Shown in pieces: positions 40,991 through 49,839 of a stretch of 64,000 bases of DNA (positions within the stretch are counted from its first letter, which is position 1; each line of letters opens with the position of its first letter). Below the pieces are notes generated by a model that was not told the origin of the DNA, ran no database searches, and saw only the letters and a list, made by a program, of their open reading frames with translations. The stretch covers positions 434,001 to 498,000 of the forward strand of contig BMWJ01000007.1 in NCBI GenBank assembly GCA_014651175.1. Reading direction: 5' to 3'. This stretch comes from Streptomyces clavifer. Its GTDB lineage: Bacteria; Actinomycetota; Actinomycetes; Streptomycetales; Streptomycetaceae. A program made the translations under genes and the position numbers.

Positions 40991-42475
40991 CTACAGCAGG
41001 CCCGTCGACCGGGCACATTCACGCACCGTGGCCATGTCGCTGAACGGGCGCAGCTCGTCGCCGACGATCTGATGCGGCTCACTGCCCTTGCCTGCGATCA
41101 GCACGATGTCGTCCGGGCCTGCCTCGGACAGGGCGTAGCCGATCGCCCGGCGGCGGTCGGCACACCGTTCGAACGGGGTGCCGGTCGCCTCGATGCCCGG
41201 GGCGACGTCGTCCAGGATGGCCTCGGGGTCCTCGTGGCGCGGATTGTCCGAGGTGAGGACGCACAGGTCGGAGTAGGTACCGGCGATCGTTCCCATCTCG
41301 GCCCGTTTGGTGGTGTCCCTGTCCCCTCCGCAGCCGAAGACGGTGATGACCCGGCCTCGTGCGAAGCCCCGGATGGTACTGAGGACCTTGTCCAGGGAGT
41401 CCGGGGAGTGGGCGTAGTCCACGATCACTGAGGTGCCCTGCGCCGTCGTCAGGCGTTCGAACCTGCCGGGGATCTGCGGCATCCGTTCGAGCGCGGCGAC
41501 GAGTCCGGCCAGGTCGTGGCCCAGCCGGTGGCAGGCCGCGACCGTGGCGAGGGCGTTGGCCACCGAGAACCTGCCCGGTGAGGGGATCGCCGCCGGGTAC
41601 TTGCGGCCTTCGTGGTGCAGGGTGAACCGGGTGCCCGAGGCGTCAACGGTCAGGTCGGTGGCCCGGTAGTCGGCCTCGGTGTCGAGCGCGTACGTGGTCA
41701 CCGCGCCAGGCATCATCGTCCGGATGGAGGCGCCCACGGGATCGTCCGCGTTGACGACGGCGTGTCGGCACAACCCCTGGAAGAGCCGGAGCTTGGCGTC
41801 GCGGTAGTGCTCCATGGTGCCGTGGTCGTCCAGGTGGTCCTGGCTCAGATTGGTGAACACCCCGACGTCGACGAAGGTGCGGTCCACCCGGTGCGTCAGC
41901 AGGCCCATCGACGTGGCCTCCAGCACCACGCTGCCCACGCCGCGGTCCCGCATGCACCCCAACAGGTACTGCAGGTCGGGCGATTCCGGTGTGGTCAGCA
42001 CCGACTGCGGCATCGGAATCAGCTCGTCGCCGATCCGGCTGCCGGCCGTGCCGATCACCCCGGCCTTCACGCCCTCGGAGATCCGCAGCACGGACTCGAC
42101 CATGTACGAGACCGAGGTCTTCCCGTTGGTGCCGGTGACGGCCACCACGTCCATCTGCCGTCCCGGCTCGCCGAAGTAGCGCGAGGCGAGGACCGCGGCC
42201 GCCGTACGGGTGTCCGGGACGCGAACGACACAGACGCCCTCCTGCACCGTGGGCAGTACGCAGCTGTCGTCCACGACGACGGCGGCCGCACCCCGGGCGA
42301 TGGCCGGCGCCACCGCGTCGGGGCCGCCCTCCAGGTGCCCGGGCACCGCGATGAACAGCGATCCCGGTACGACCCGGTCCGCGTCGAAGGTCGTCCCCGC
42401 GGTGATCCACGTCGTGTCCGGGTCGCCCCGGAGGGTGTGGTGGGCCTCCCCGGTCAGCAGCTCGCTCAGCTTCAA
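40991..42475 (-). CDS. Mur ligase family protein, MurE-like paralogue
   Basis: A 494-residue ATP-dependent amide ligase of the MurE type. Present: P-loop VTGTNGKTS, VLTTPESPDLQ, VFTNLSQDHLDDHGTMEHY, VIVDYAHSPDSLDKVL, FGCGGDRDTTKR, the diaminopimelate-binding TSDNPRHEDP, and AGKGSE. Altered: the UDP-binding DSR near the N-terminus is replaced (ITAGTTFDADRVVPG), SSHAL reads TSMGL, and GKGHE reads GKGSE. So the amino-acid site looks kept while the UDP-MurNAc site looks changed. The gene lies outside a cell-division cluster. It may ligate diaminopimelate or a similar amino acid to another acceptor. The TTG start at 42475 has AAGGGA six bases upstream. Confidence 0.85.
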   Translation of the reverse strand: MKLSELLTGEAHHTLRGDPDTTWITAGTTFDADRVVPGSLFIAVPGHLEGGPDAVAPAIARGAAAVVVDDSCVLPTVQEGVCVVRVPDTRTAAAVLASRYFGEPGRQMDVVAVTGTNGKTSVSYMVESVLRISEGVKAGVIGTAGSRIGDELIPMPQSVLTTPESPDLQYLLGCMRDRGVGSVVLEATSMGLLTHRVDRTFVDVGVFTNLSQDHLDDHGTMEHYRDAKLRLFQGLCRHAVVNADDPVGASIRTMMPGAVTTYALDTEADYRATDLTVDASGTRFTLHHEGRKYPAAIPSPGRFSVANALATVAACHRLGHDLAGLVAALERMPQIPGRFERLTTAQGTSVIVDYAHSPDSLDKVLSTIRGFARGRVITVFGCGGDRDTTKRAEMGTIAGTYSDLCVLTSDNPRHEDPEAILDDVAPGIEATGTPFERCADRRRAIGYALSEAGPDDIVLIAGKGSEPHQIVGDELRPFSDMATVRECARSTGLL

Positions 42476-42807
42476 GTTGATCCCTTCGAAGGGCTGGGGC
42501 CGCGGGCGGCCGTCGCCGGAGCACAGCGCCGGCGGTACGCCGGGGCTGCGGTGGTGAAGTGGAGCGCGTGCGATGCCCGATGTGCCGGGTGATGCGTGGA
42601 GGTGCCGCGCGCCGGACGGCGGCAGTGTCAGCGGGACGGGGCAGTGCCCCGGTCACGGGAACCGCTGAAGATCGCTAGCCGTGCCCGTGCAGGGCGGTGC
42701 GGCAGTTCGCGGGCGCGCCGAGGACTGCCTGGTGCAGGCAGGTCCCGGGACCACTGATGCGGCGCATGGGCCGAGTGTACGTCCGTATGGATGGTCCGGA
42801 TTCCGCT
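42476..42807. other. Intergenic stretch after the ten-gene operon
   Basis: No gene is supported. A small inverted repeat CTGCCTG-GTG-CAGGCAG at 42725-42741 might be a weak terminator for the operon ending at 42808. No Zur-like box was found here, so the Mur ligase could be read through from the operon or have its own unrecognised promoter. Confidence 0.35.
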
Positions 42808-44352
42808 TCAGGGGCGGACGGCGGATCCCCGGCGCGTGGAGGCCCTGAGCAGGGCGACGGTGAACGGGTGCCGCGGAGCGGTCAGGATCTGTTCCCTGTC
42901 CCCCACTTCCACCACCTCGCCGCCGTCCAGGACGGCGATGCGCGTGGCCGGGGCGGCGGTGTCCAGGTCGTGCGTGATCAGCACGACACAGAGCCCGTCC
43001 CGCTGCCGGACCAGCACGGTGAGCAGATCCAGCAGGGAGCGCCGGGTGACCGGATCGAGCCCGGAGGTGATCTCGTCGCACACCAGTACCCGGGGGCGGG
43101 CCAGGAGGGCCCGGGCGAGGGCGGCACGCTGGAGCTCGCCGCCGGACAGCAGGCCGGGAAGCCTGCGGACGAGGTCGTCGCCCAGTCCGAGGTCCGCCAG
43201 GGTCCGCCGGGCCTCCGCCGTCGCCTCCTCCCGGCCGGCACCGCGCAGCCGCACCGCTGTGCGCGCCACCTGGTCCAGGACCGGACGGTGTCCGTCGAAC
43301 GCGGCCCGGGCGTCCTGGAAGACGTACTGCACGGCCGCGAGCTGCTCCCGGCTCCTGTCGCGCAGGCTGCGGGGCAGCGGTTCGCCGTCGAGCAGGACCT
43401 GTCCCCGGTGGTCGCGGTGGAGTCCGGCGAGGCACCGCGCGAGGGTGGTCTTGCCGCTGCCCGAGCGCCCTACGACGGCCAGGCATTCGCCCGTACGGAG
43501 GGTGAGCCCGGCCACCCGCAGTACGGGGACCCGGCTGCCGCCGGCCCCGTGGTGGGCGACGAGCCCGTCGACGCGCAGCACCTCCGTGCCGGCACGCCCC
43601 TCCTCCGCGTACGGCACGGTCCGGGGCTCGGCGAGGAGTTCCCGGGTCCACGGGTGCACGGGGTTCTCCAGGACCTTGTGCGCGGGGCCCTTCTCCACCA
43701 CGCGCCCGCCGCGCATGACCACCACCTCGTCGGCGAGCTCCCGTACGACGTCGAGGTCGTGGCTCAGCAGGAGGACGGCGATGCCCCTGCGCGCCACCGA
43801 GGCCAGCTGGTCGACGACACGGCGCTTGGTCAGGGCGTCCTGCCCGGTGGTGGGTTCGTCCGCGACGAGGACGCGGGCACCGAGCAGCAGGGCCTGTGCG
43901 AGGACGACGCGCTGCTGCTGGCCACCGGACAGCTGGTGCGGGTACCGGCGCAGCAGTTCGGCGGCGTCGGGAAGCTGCGCGTCCGCGAGCGCCTCGGCCA
44001 CACGCTGCCGAGCCGCCGCGCGACGCCGCGTGCGGGGCAGGTCCCGCACCTGCTGCCGTGCCATGTCGCGCAGCAGGGCGCCGACGCGCCGGGCCGGGTT
44101 GAGGACGGACGCGGGGTGCTGGGGGATGAAGCCGATCCTGCCGTGGACCACCACCTCCCCCGTGACCCGGGCTCCCGCGGGGTACTCGCCGAGCAGGGCG
44201 AGACCGGTGGTCGTCTTGCCGCTGCCGGAGGCGCCGACCAGCGCGGTCACGGTGCCGGGCCGGATACGGAGGCCGACCCGGTCGACGAGCACCTGTCCGT
44301 CGACCTCGACGGTCAGCCCGTCGATGTCGGCGAGCACGGGGTCCTGCTTCAT
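42808..44352 (-). CDS. Oligopeptide/metal-type ABC transporter ATPase, two fused ATPase domains
   Basis: A 514-residue fusion of two DppD/DppF-type ATPases. The first domain has Walker A GASGSGKTT, signature LSGGQQQR and VLVADEPTTGQD. The second has GRSGSGKTT, signature LSGGELQR and VLVCDEITSGLD. It powers import through the two permeases encoded just upstream. In staphylopine-type importers these two ATPases are separate (CntD, CntF); here one gene makes both. The start is ATG 44352, overlapping the permease stop (ATGA). It is the last gene of the ten-gene operon. Confidence 0.92.
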   Translation of the reverse strand: MKQDPVLADIDGLTVEVDGQVLVDRVGLRIRPGTVTALVGASGSGKTTTGLALLGEYPAGARVTGEVVVHGRIGFIPQHPASVLNPARRVGALLRDMARQQVRDLPRTRRRAAARQRVAEALADAQLPDAAELLRRYPHQLSGGQQQRVVLAQALLLGARVLVADEPTTGQDALTKRRVVDQLASVARRGIAVLLLSHDLDVVRELADEVVVMRGGRVVEKGPAHKVLENPVHPWTRELLAEPRTVPYAEEGRAGTEVLRVDGLVAHHGAGGSRVPVLRVAGLTLRTGECLAVVGRSGSGKTTLARCLAGLHRDHRGQVLLDGEPLPRSLRDRSREQLAAVQYVFQDARAAFDGHRPVLDQVARTAVRLRGAGREEATAEARRTLADLGLGDDLVRRLPGLLSGGELQRAALARALLARPRVLVCDEITSGLDPVTRRSLLDLLTVLVRQRDGLCVVLITHDLDTAAPATRIAVLDGGEVVEVGDREQILTAPRHPFTVALLRASTRRGSAVRP

Positions 44353-45218
44353 GGACGTCTGCCTTTCCGGGGCGGTACGGGGGCGCGCGGGGCCGGTTCG
44401 CTCCGGACGCGGTCACGCGGGGTGCGGCCGGCCGGGGCACGGTGCTCCATGGCCGCGTCGACGAGCAGATTGCTGCCCATGGTCAGCGCGACGATGAGCA
44501 GGGCCGGCACGACGACCGCCCAGGGCTGGATGAACAGCCCGGCCCGGTTGCGGTCGACCATCACGGCCCAGTCGGAGGCGTCGGGGGCGACCCCGATGCC
44601 GAGGAACGCGGCGGTGGCCACCAGGTAGAGCGCTCCGGTCAGCCGGATCCCCGCGTCGGCGGCCAGGGTCCGCAGGATGGACCGCCCTACGTAGCCGACG
44701 GCCAGCCGCCACCAGCTCTCGCCCTGCATCCGCAGCGCCTCCACGGCCGGCCGGGAGGCGGCCTCCGCGGCCGCCGCGCGCACGATGCGGGCGGCGTCCG
44801 GGACGGAGACGAGGGCGACGAGCAGAGCGAGTCCGACGGCACCGGGCGGAAAGGCCGCGGCGACCAGCAGGAGCATGAGCAGCGAGGGCACGGCGAGCAG
44901 CACGTCCAGCGGCCGCATCAGGGTTTCCTCCAGCCACCTGCGGTGGGTGAGGGCGCTGACGAGCCCGACCGGCAGGGCGACGAGATAGGCGAGGGCCGTG
45001 GCGGCGAGCGCGACCAGGACCACGGGCCGGCCGCCGAGCAGCACCTGGTCCAGGACGTCACGGCCGACGAAGTCCGTGCCGAGCCAGTGGCCGCCGCCCG
45101 GGGTGAAGGAGGCGGCGCGGGCCCCGGGTTCGCCCACGAAGAAGGGACCGAGCACGGCCAGGGCGAGCGGCACCCCTGCGACGGCCGCCCCGGCCGCATA
45201 CCTCCCCGGACGCTTCAC
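44349..45218 (-). CDS. Opp/Dpp-type ABC permease (DppC-like)
   Basis: A 289-residue inner-membrane permease with about six helices, the typical GGGHWLGTDFVGRDVLDQVLLG near the N-terminus and the ATPase-docking loop MQGESWWRLAVGYVGRSILR. The tail after about 265 is Arg/Pro-rich. The GTG start at 45218 overlaps the preceding permease gene by four bases. It belongs to the importer of the operon. Confidence 0.92.
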   Translation of the reverse strand: MKRPGRYAAGAAVAGVPLALAVLGPFFVGEPGARAASFTPGGGHWLGTDFVGRDVLDQVLLGGRPVVLVALAATALAYLVALPVGLVSALTHRRWLEETLMRPLDVLLAVPSLLMLLLVAAAFPPGAVGLALLVALVSVPDAARIVRAAAAEAASRPAVEALRMQGESWWRLAVGYVGRSILRTLAADAGIRLTGALYLVATAAFLGIGVAPDASDWAVMVDRNRAGLFIQPWAVVVPALLIVALTMGSNLLVDAAMEHRAPAGRTPRDRVRSEPAPRAPVPPRKGRRP

Positions 45219-46168
45219 GCCGCCACCCCCGACCTCGGTGCGAGGCGGTGGGTGACGAGGTCGGCGCCGAGGTTGAGGACGACGGTGGCGAGGCCGAAGA
45301 CCACGGCCAGCCCCTGCACCACGGGGATGTCGCGGTCCGCCACCGCGTTCATGAGGACGGTGCCGAGTCCGGGGATCACGAAGAGTGCCTCCACGACGAC
45401 GACGCCGCACAGCAGCCAGTCGACGGTGCGAGCGAGCTGCTGGGTGGCGGGGGCGAGGGCGTTGGGCAGGGCGTGGGCGTAACGGACGCGGAAGCCGGGG
45501 ATCCCGTACCGCTGTGCGTGGGCGGTGTACGGGGCGGCGAGCGCGTCGATCATTCCGGCGCGCACCAGCCGTGACAGGGAGCAGACCGGCCGCGCCAGCA
45601 GCACCAGGACGGGCAGGACGAGTGCGGCCGGATGGGCGAGAAGGTCGGTTCCGTAGCCGACCGCGGTCGGCGGGAACCAGCCGAGCCGCAGGGCGAAGAC
45701 GGTCACCAGCAGGACTCCGAGGGCGAATTCGGGGACGGCGTAGACCCCCAGGGTCGCCGAGCTGATCAGCCGGTCCGTGAACCGCCCTTCCCGGCGGGCG
45801 GCGAGGACCCCCAGGCCGACCCCGACGGGTACCAGGAGCAGCACCGTGACGGTCGCGAGGAGCACGGTGGGCCCGAAACCGTCCGCGAGGAAGCCGGACA
45901 CGGGACGGCCCGAGGCGAGGGAGGTCCCGAAGTCGCCGTGCAGCAGCCCTCCGACCCACTCCCCCAGCCTGATGTGGGCGGGCCGGTCGAGTCCCATCGC
46001 CTCACGGACGGCCGCGATGCGTTCCGGGTCGGGCTGGTCGCCGGCGAAGGCCACGGCGGCGTCGCCCGGCAGCGCCTCGGTGAGCACGAAGACCAGCAGC
46101 ACGACCGCCACGGTCTGTGCCACGCCGAGGAGCAGCCGCCGGGCGATCCAGGAACGCAGTCCGCTCAC
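45215..46168 (-). CDS. Opp/Dpp-type ABC permease (DppB-like)
   Basis: A 317-residue permease starting VSGLRSWIARRLLLGVAQTVAVVLLVFVLTEALPGD, with about six helices, the conserved GDFGTSLASGRPVSGFL, and the docking region RYGIPGFRVRYAHALPNALAP. Together with the DppC-like protein it forms the membrane channel. GTG 46168 overlaps the stop of the binding-protein gene (GTGA). Confidence 0.92.
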   Translation of the reverse strand: MSGLRSWIARRLLLGVAQTVAVVLLVFVLTEALPGDAAVAFAGDQPDPERIAAVREAMGLDRPAHIRLGEWVGGLLHGDFGTSLASGRPVSGFLADGFGPTVLLATVTVLLLVPVGVGLGVLAARREGRFTDRLISSATLGVYAVPEFALGVLLVTVFALRLGWFPPTAVGYGTDLLAHPAALVLPVLVLLARPVCSLSRLVRAGMIDALAAPYTAHAQRYGIPGFRVRYAHALPNALAPATQQLARTVDWLLCGVVVVEALFVIPGLGTVLMNAVADRDIPVVQGLAVVFGLATVVLNLGADLVTHRLAPRSGVAA

Positions 46169-47760
46169 GCCAGCCAGACCTTGTCGAAGCGCGCCCAGTC
46201 CAGGGTGTTGGCGGGCGCTTCGCGTGCGACGCCCCGGACTGAGGGCGCGACGCCCAGGATCCAGTCCCCGAAGCCCCAGACCAGGAAGCCGCCCTCGGCG
46301 TGCAGCCGGCGCTGCATCCGGCCGTAGAGCGCGCCCCGCTCCGCCTTGTCCTTGGTGGACTGGGCCTGCTGGTAGAGCGTGTCGAAGCCCTTGTCCTGCC
46401 ACTTGGTGGCGTTGGTCGTGGAGTCGGTGAGGAGTCGCTGGGAGATGTGCGACTCGATGGGCATGGCCCCGGAGCGGTAGCAGCACAGGGTGCCGGAGTC
46501 GAGGATGTCCTTCCAGTAGGAGTCCTTGCTGCCCATCCGCACCTCGACGGTGACCCCGGCGCGGGCCGCCTGGTCGCGGAAGATGCCGGCCGCCTCGGTG
46601 AAGCCCGCCGCGACGGCCGAGGTGTCCAGGGTGACCTTCAGGCCTTCCGCGCCGGCCTGTTTCAGGAGGTGGCGGGCACGGTCGATGTCCTGTTCGCGCT
46701 GCGGGAGTTCGTCCGCGTAGTACTCGTATCCCTTGCCGAAGAGGTCGTTGCCGATCTCTCCCGCGCCGGAGAGGGCGCCGTCCACGAGTTCCTCGCGTCC
46801 GGCGATGTGGAAGAACGCCTCGCGCACCCGGGGGTCGTCGAAGGGCGGCCGGTCGGTCTTCATGGCGAAGGCCTGCATGGCGCTGTTCGGCAGCCGGACG
46901 ATCTCGATGCTGCCGGCCTTCTCGTGGGCTCGGCCGGTGGCGGGGTTGAGCTCGTGCGCGTACTCGACCTGCCCGCCGAGAAGGGCGTTGATCCGGGCGG
47001 ACTCCTCGTTGGCTATGACGAATTCGAGCTCGTCGAGGTGCGGTGCGCCGTCCCAGTACTCCTCGTGACGGCGCAGGACGGTGGAGCGCCCGGGGGTGAA
47101 GGAGACGAAGCGGAAGGGTCCCGAACCGACCGGTCCGCTGTCGAACCCGGTGGCGCCCTCCGGCACGATGTAGGTGCCGAACGCGGCCATGATGTTGGGG
47201 AATTCGGCCGTGGGCCGCTTCAGTACGAACTCCAGGGACCGCGCCCCGGTGGCACGGCTCGCCTTCAGGTCGATGGGTTCGAGGGACGCGCGGGCGCGGT
47301 ACGCCTTCGCCGGGTCGGCGATGCGCCGGTAGCTGTACAGCACGTCGGCGGCGGTGACCGGCTTCCCGTCGTGGAAGCCGGCCTTCCGCAGGGTGACCGT
47401 CCAGCGGTCGAGCGCGGCGTTCGGCTCCCACCTCTCGGCCAGCCGCGGCTCCGCGGACAGGTCGGCACCGTAGTCGGCGAGCTTGTCGAAGAGGGCCTTG
47501 CTCCGGGCCGCGTCGGCGAAGAGGTTGCCCAGGTGCGGGTCCAGGGTCTCGCTCGCGCCGCCTCCGGCGAACGCGGCGCGCAGCCGGCCTCCGCGCTTCG
47601 GGACGCCGCCGTCCTTGCCGGCGTCCCTCGTGGCCGGACCGGAGCCGGAGCACCCGGCGAGTGCGAGTGCGCCGAGGCCGGCCGCGCCTCCTGCCGCCGC
47701 GAGGAAGCCGCGTCTGCGCAGGGCGGGGAAACGCGTCGACGAGTCAGTCGGATCGGACAC
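46165..47760 (-). CDS. ABC transporter substrate-binding lipoprotein, family 5 (peptide/nickel/metallophore type)
   Basis: A 531-residue extracytoplasmic family 5 solute-binding protein. The export signal has a twin-arginine-like RRRGFLAAAGG and a lipobox ALAGC, so it is likely a Tat-exported lipoprotein. Family patterns: LDPHLGNLFADAARSKALFD, LAERWEPNAALDRWTVTLRK, FHDGKPVTAADVLYSYRRI, AMKTDRPPFDDPRVREAFFHI. Such proteins bind peptides, nickel or opine metallophores. GTG 47760 has AGGAG seven bases upstream. It overlaps the end of the methyltransferase gene by 17 bases. Its place between the biosynthetic genes and the permeases suggests it recaptures the operon's own product. Confidence 0.92.
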   Translation of the reverse strand: MSDPTDSSTRFPALRRRGFLAAAGGAAGLGALALAGCSGSGPATRDAGKDGGVPKRGGRLRAAFAGGGASETLDPHLGNLFADAARSKALFDKLADYGADLSAEPRLAERWEPNAALDRWTVTLRKAGFHDGKPVTAADVLYSYRRIADPAKAYRARASLEPIDLKASRATGARSLEFVLKRPTAEFPNIMAAFGTYIVPEGATGFDSGPVGSGPFRFVSFTPGRSTVLRRHEEYWDGAPHLDELEFVIANEESARINALLGGQVEYAHELNPATGRAHEKAGSIEIVRLPNSAMQAFAMKTDRPPFDDPRVREAFFHIAGREELVDGALSGAGEIGNDLFGKGYEYYADELPQREQDIDRARHLLKQAGAEGLKVTLDTSAVAAGFTEAAGIFRDQAARAGVTVEVRMGSKDSYWKDILDSGTLCCYRSGAMPIESHISQRLLTDSTTNATKWQDKGFDTLYQQAQSTKDKAERGALYGRMQRRLHAEGGFLVWGFGDWILGVAPSVRGVAREAPANTLDWARFDKVWLA

Positions 47761-48565
47761 AGTTGATCTCCTGTTGATGGGTGGAGCGGGCAACGAGGTG
47801 GAGCCGGTCGCCGTCGGCCTCGCTGCCCGGCACGGCGCCGGGCTGCCACGGTGGTTCGGTGCGCGGCCCCGGGCCGTCGTACAGACCGAGGACGTCGAAG
47901 CCGTGGCGGCCGAGGAAGTGGCGCAGTTCCTGGGGGAAGAGCAGCCGCCACGCGGACCGCTCCTCGACGGGCGGGGTGCCGTCGTCCGCGGTCCAGTTGC
48001 GGGTGCGCCGCAGGAGCTGGGCGCCGCGGTCCAGGTGCAGGACGGTGGTCGAGCGGTAGGTGGTGCCGTTCCAGGTGAAGGCGGAGACGGAGGGGGTGGC
48101 GGAAGGTTCGTCCCGGCCGAGGAAGTACGCGCCGCTGCGCATCTCCGCGACCAGCAGGCCGCCGGGCACCAGGGCGCGGCGGCAGGACGTCAGGAATCCG
48201 TCGAGCTGCTCGTTCGTGTGGCAGTACAACAGCGAACTGTCGAGGCACACCACGGCGTCGAAGGCCCGCTGTCCGAAATCGAACCCGCTGAGATCGGCCC
48301 GCGCGTAGACGGGTCCGGGGTGGTGGACGCGGGCATGGGCGAGCATCGTCGCGGAGAGGTCGGCGGCGGTGACCCGGCGTCCGGCGCGGTGGAGGAACGC
48401 GGCGTCGCGTCCGGTGCCGCAGCCGAGGTCCAGGACGGCGGGACCGCTCCCGTACCGCCGCAGGCAGTCCTCGGCCCAGCGCCCGGCGAGCTGTGCGGGG
48501 TCGGGGAAACGGGCCTCGTACAGCTCCGGGCGGTCGGTCAGCAGGTTTCCCTGCCTGCCCTTCAC
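47744..48565 (-). CDS. SAM-dependent methyltransferase
   Basis: A 273-residue class I methyltransferase with motif I VLDLGCGTGRDAAFL, motif II-like VTAADLSATMLAHAR, and FDAVVCLDSSLLYC. The C-terminal half is a beta-rich extension (SAFTWNGTTYRSTTVLHLDR) seen in small-molecule methyltransferases. Within the operon it is the candidate tailoring enzyme, adding an N- or O-methyl group to the product. GTG 48565 overlaps the MFS stop (GTGA) and the end overlaps the binding-protein start. Confidence 0.88.
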   Translation of the reverse strand: MKGRQGNLLTDRPELYEARFPDPAQLAGRWAEDCLRRYGSGPAVLDLGCGTGRDAAFLHRAGRRVTAADLSATMLAHARVHHPGPVYARADLSGFDFGQRAFDAVVCLDSSLLYCHTNEQLDGFLTSCRRALVPGGLLVAEMRSGAYFLGRDEPSATPSVSAFTWNGTTYRSTTVLHLDRGAQLLRRTRNWTADDGTPPVEERSAWRLLFPQELRHFLGRHGFDVLGLYDGPGPRTEPPWQPGAVPGSEADGDRLHLVARSTHQQEINCVRSD

Positions 48566-49839
48566 GCCGTCACCGGTACGGGTGCGCGGTGTGCCGGGGG
48601 GAGGGTGCCGACGCGGTGCAGCCAGGTCACTCCGCCCGCGGAGGCGAGCCCGAGGAGCAGGCAGCAGGCCCAGGGCAGGAGCGCGACGGCACTGCCCGCC
48701 CCGCCGCGTTGCGCCTCGTCCATGGCCCAGCCCACGGCCGTGTTGCCGACGGCGGCCACGACGCCGGAGACCGCGTAGAAGACGCCGAAGTACGTGCCCG
48801 TCAGCTCGGACCGGCCGAAACCCGGGATCAGCTCCATGACGAACGGCTGCGCGGTCATGATCCCCAGGTGGAGCAGGAGCGCACCGGCCAGTACGGGCAG
48901 GGCGCGCAGCACGGCGTCCAGGGGCCCGGCCGGAGGCGCGCCGGTCCCGGCGACCAGCATGGGCGGTACGAAGGCCAGCGCCATCAGGGCCAGTCCGGCG
49001 GCGATCCAGCACGCCCGGCTGCCGCGCCGCTTCAGCGCGCGGGTGAGACGGATCTGGAGGGTCAGGCCGGCGAGCGTGCCGACGAGGAAGACGAGTCCGG
49101 CCGCGCCGTCCCAGCCGGTGGCCTGCCGCGCTCCGTCGGGGAGCAGCAGGTACAGCTGGTTCTCGAGGGTGAACATGCCGACCATGACCAGCGCGAACAG
49201 GACGAAGGCACGGTTGCCGGCGACCTCGCGCCAGTCCGCGACGACCGTGCCCCTGGCCGGTGGCACGTCCCTGGCGGGCAGCACCAGGGCCTGGGCGACG
49301 GTGAGGACGGCGAAGATTCCGGCCGCGGTGAGCGCGGAGGCACGGAAGTCGACGAGGAGCAGGGCACTGCCCAGGAGGGGGCCGATGAGGGCGCCGGTGG
49401 TCGCGAAGACCTGGAACAGCGCGAACGCCTCGGCCCTGCGCTCCTCCCCCGCCTCCTGCGCCAGGTAGGTGCGGACGGCGGGGTTGAACAGGGCCCCGGC
49501 CACTCCGCTGAGCACGGATGCGGCGAGCAGGACCGGCAGTCCGTCACCGAGGGCGAACAGGGCGAATCCCACGGTGCGTACCGCGCAGCCGGCGATGATG
49601 ACGCCGCGGGCTCCGAGCCGGTCGGCGGCGGAGCCCCCTATGAGGAAGAGGCCCTGCTGGCTGAGGTTGCGTACGCCGAGCACGACGCCGACGACGACGG
49701 CCGACATGCCCAGGTTGTCGCCGAGGTGGGTGGCGAGGTAGGGGATGAGCAGGTAGAAGCCGGTGTTGACGCCGAGTTGGTTGACCAGCAGGAGGCGGAT
49801 GGCGAGCGGGAAGCTGCGGATCTCGTCCCAGGTCCTCAT
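48562..49839 (-). CDS. MFS exporter
   Basis: A 425-residue major facilitator protein with about 12 helices (RTWDEIRSFPLAIRLLLVNQL start, ADRLGARGVIIAGCAVR loop). It resembles the exporters found in metallophore and siderophore clusters, and in this operon, where a matching importer is also encoded, it is the likely export route of the product. The start is ATG 49839, overlapping the epimerase stop (ATGA). Confidence 0.88.
   Translation of the reverse strand: MRTWDEIRSFPLAIRLLLVNQLGVNTGFYLLIPYLATHLGDNLGMSAVVVGVVLGVRNLSQQGLFLIGGSAADRLGARGVIIAGCAVRTVGFALFALGDGLPVLLAASVLSGVAGALFNPAVRTYLAQEAGEERRAEAFALFQVFATTGALIGPLLGSALLLVDFRASALTAAGIFAVLTVAQALVLPARDVPPARGTVVADWREVAGNRAFVLFALVMVGMFTLENQLYLLLPDGARQATGWDGAAGLVFLVGTLAGLTLQIRLTRALKRRGSRACWIAAGLALMALAFVPPMLVAGTGAPPAGPLDAVLRALPVLAGALLLHLGIMTAQPFVMELIPGFGRSELTGTYFGVFYAVSGVVAAVGNTAVGWAMDEAQRGGAGSAVALLPWACCLLLGLASAGGVTWLHRVGTLPPAHRAPVPVTA

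Noticed and set aside
40991-42475. Housekeeping murE
   Set aside because: It is outside a division/cell-wall cluster and several UDP-MurNAc-contact motifs are changed.
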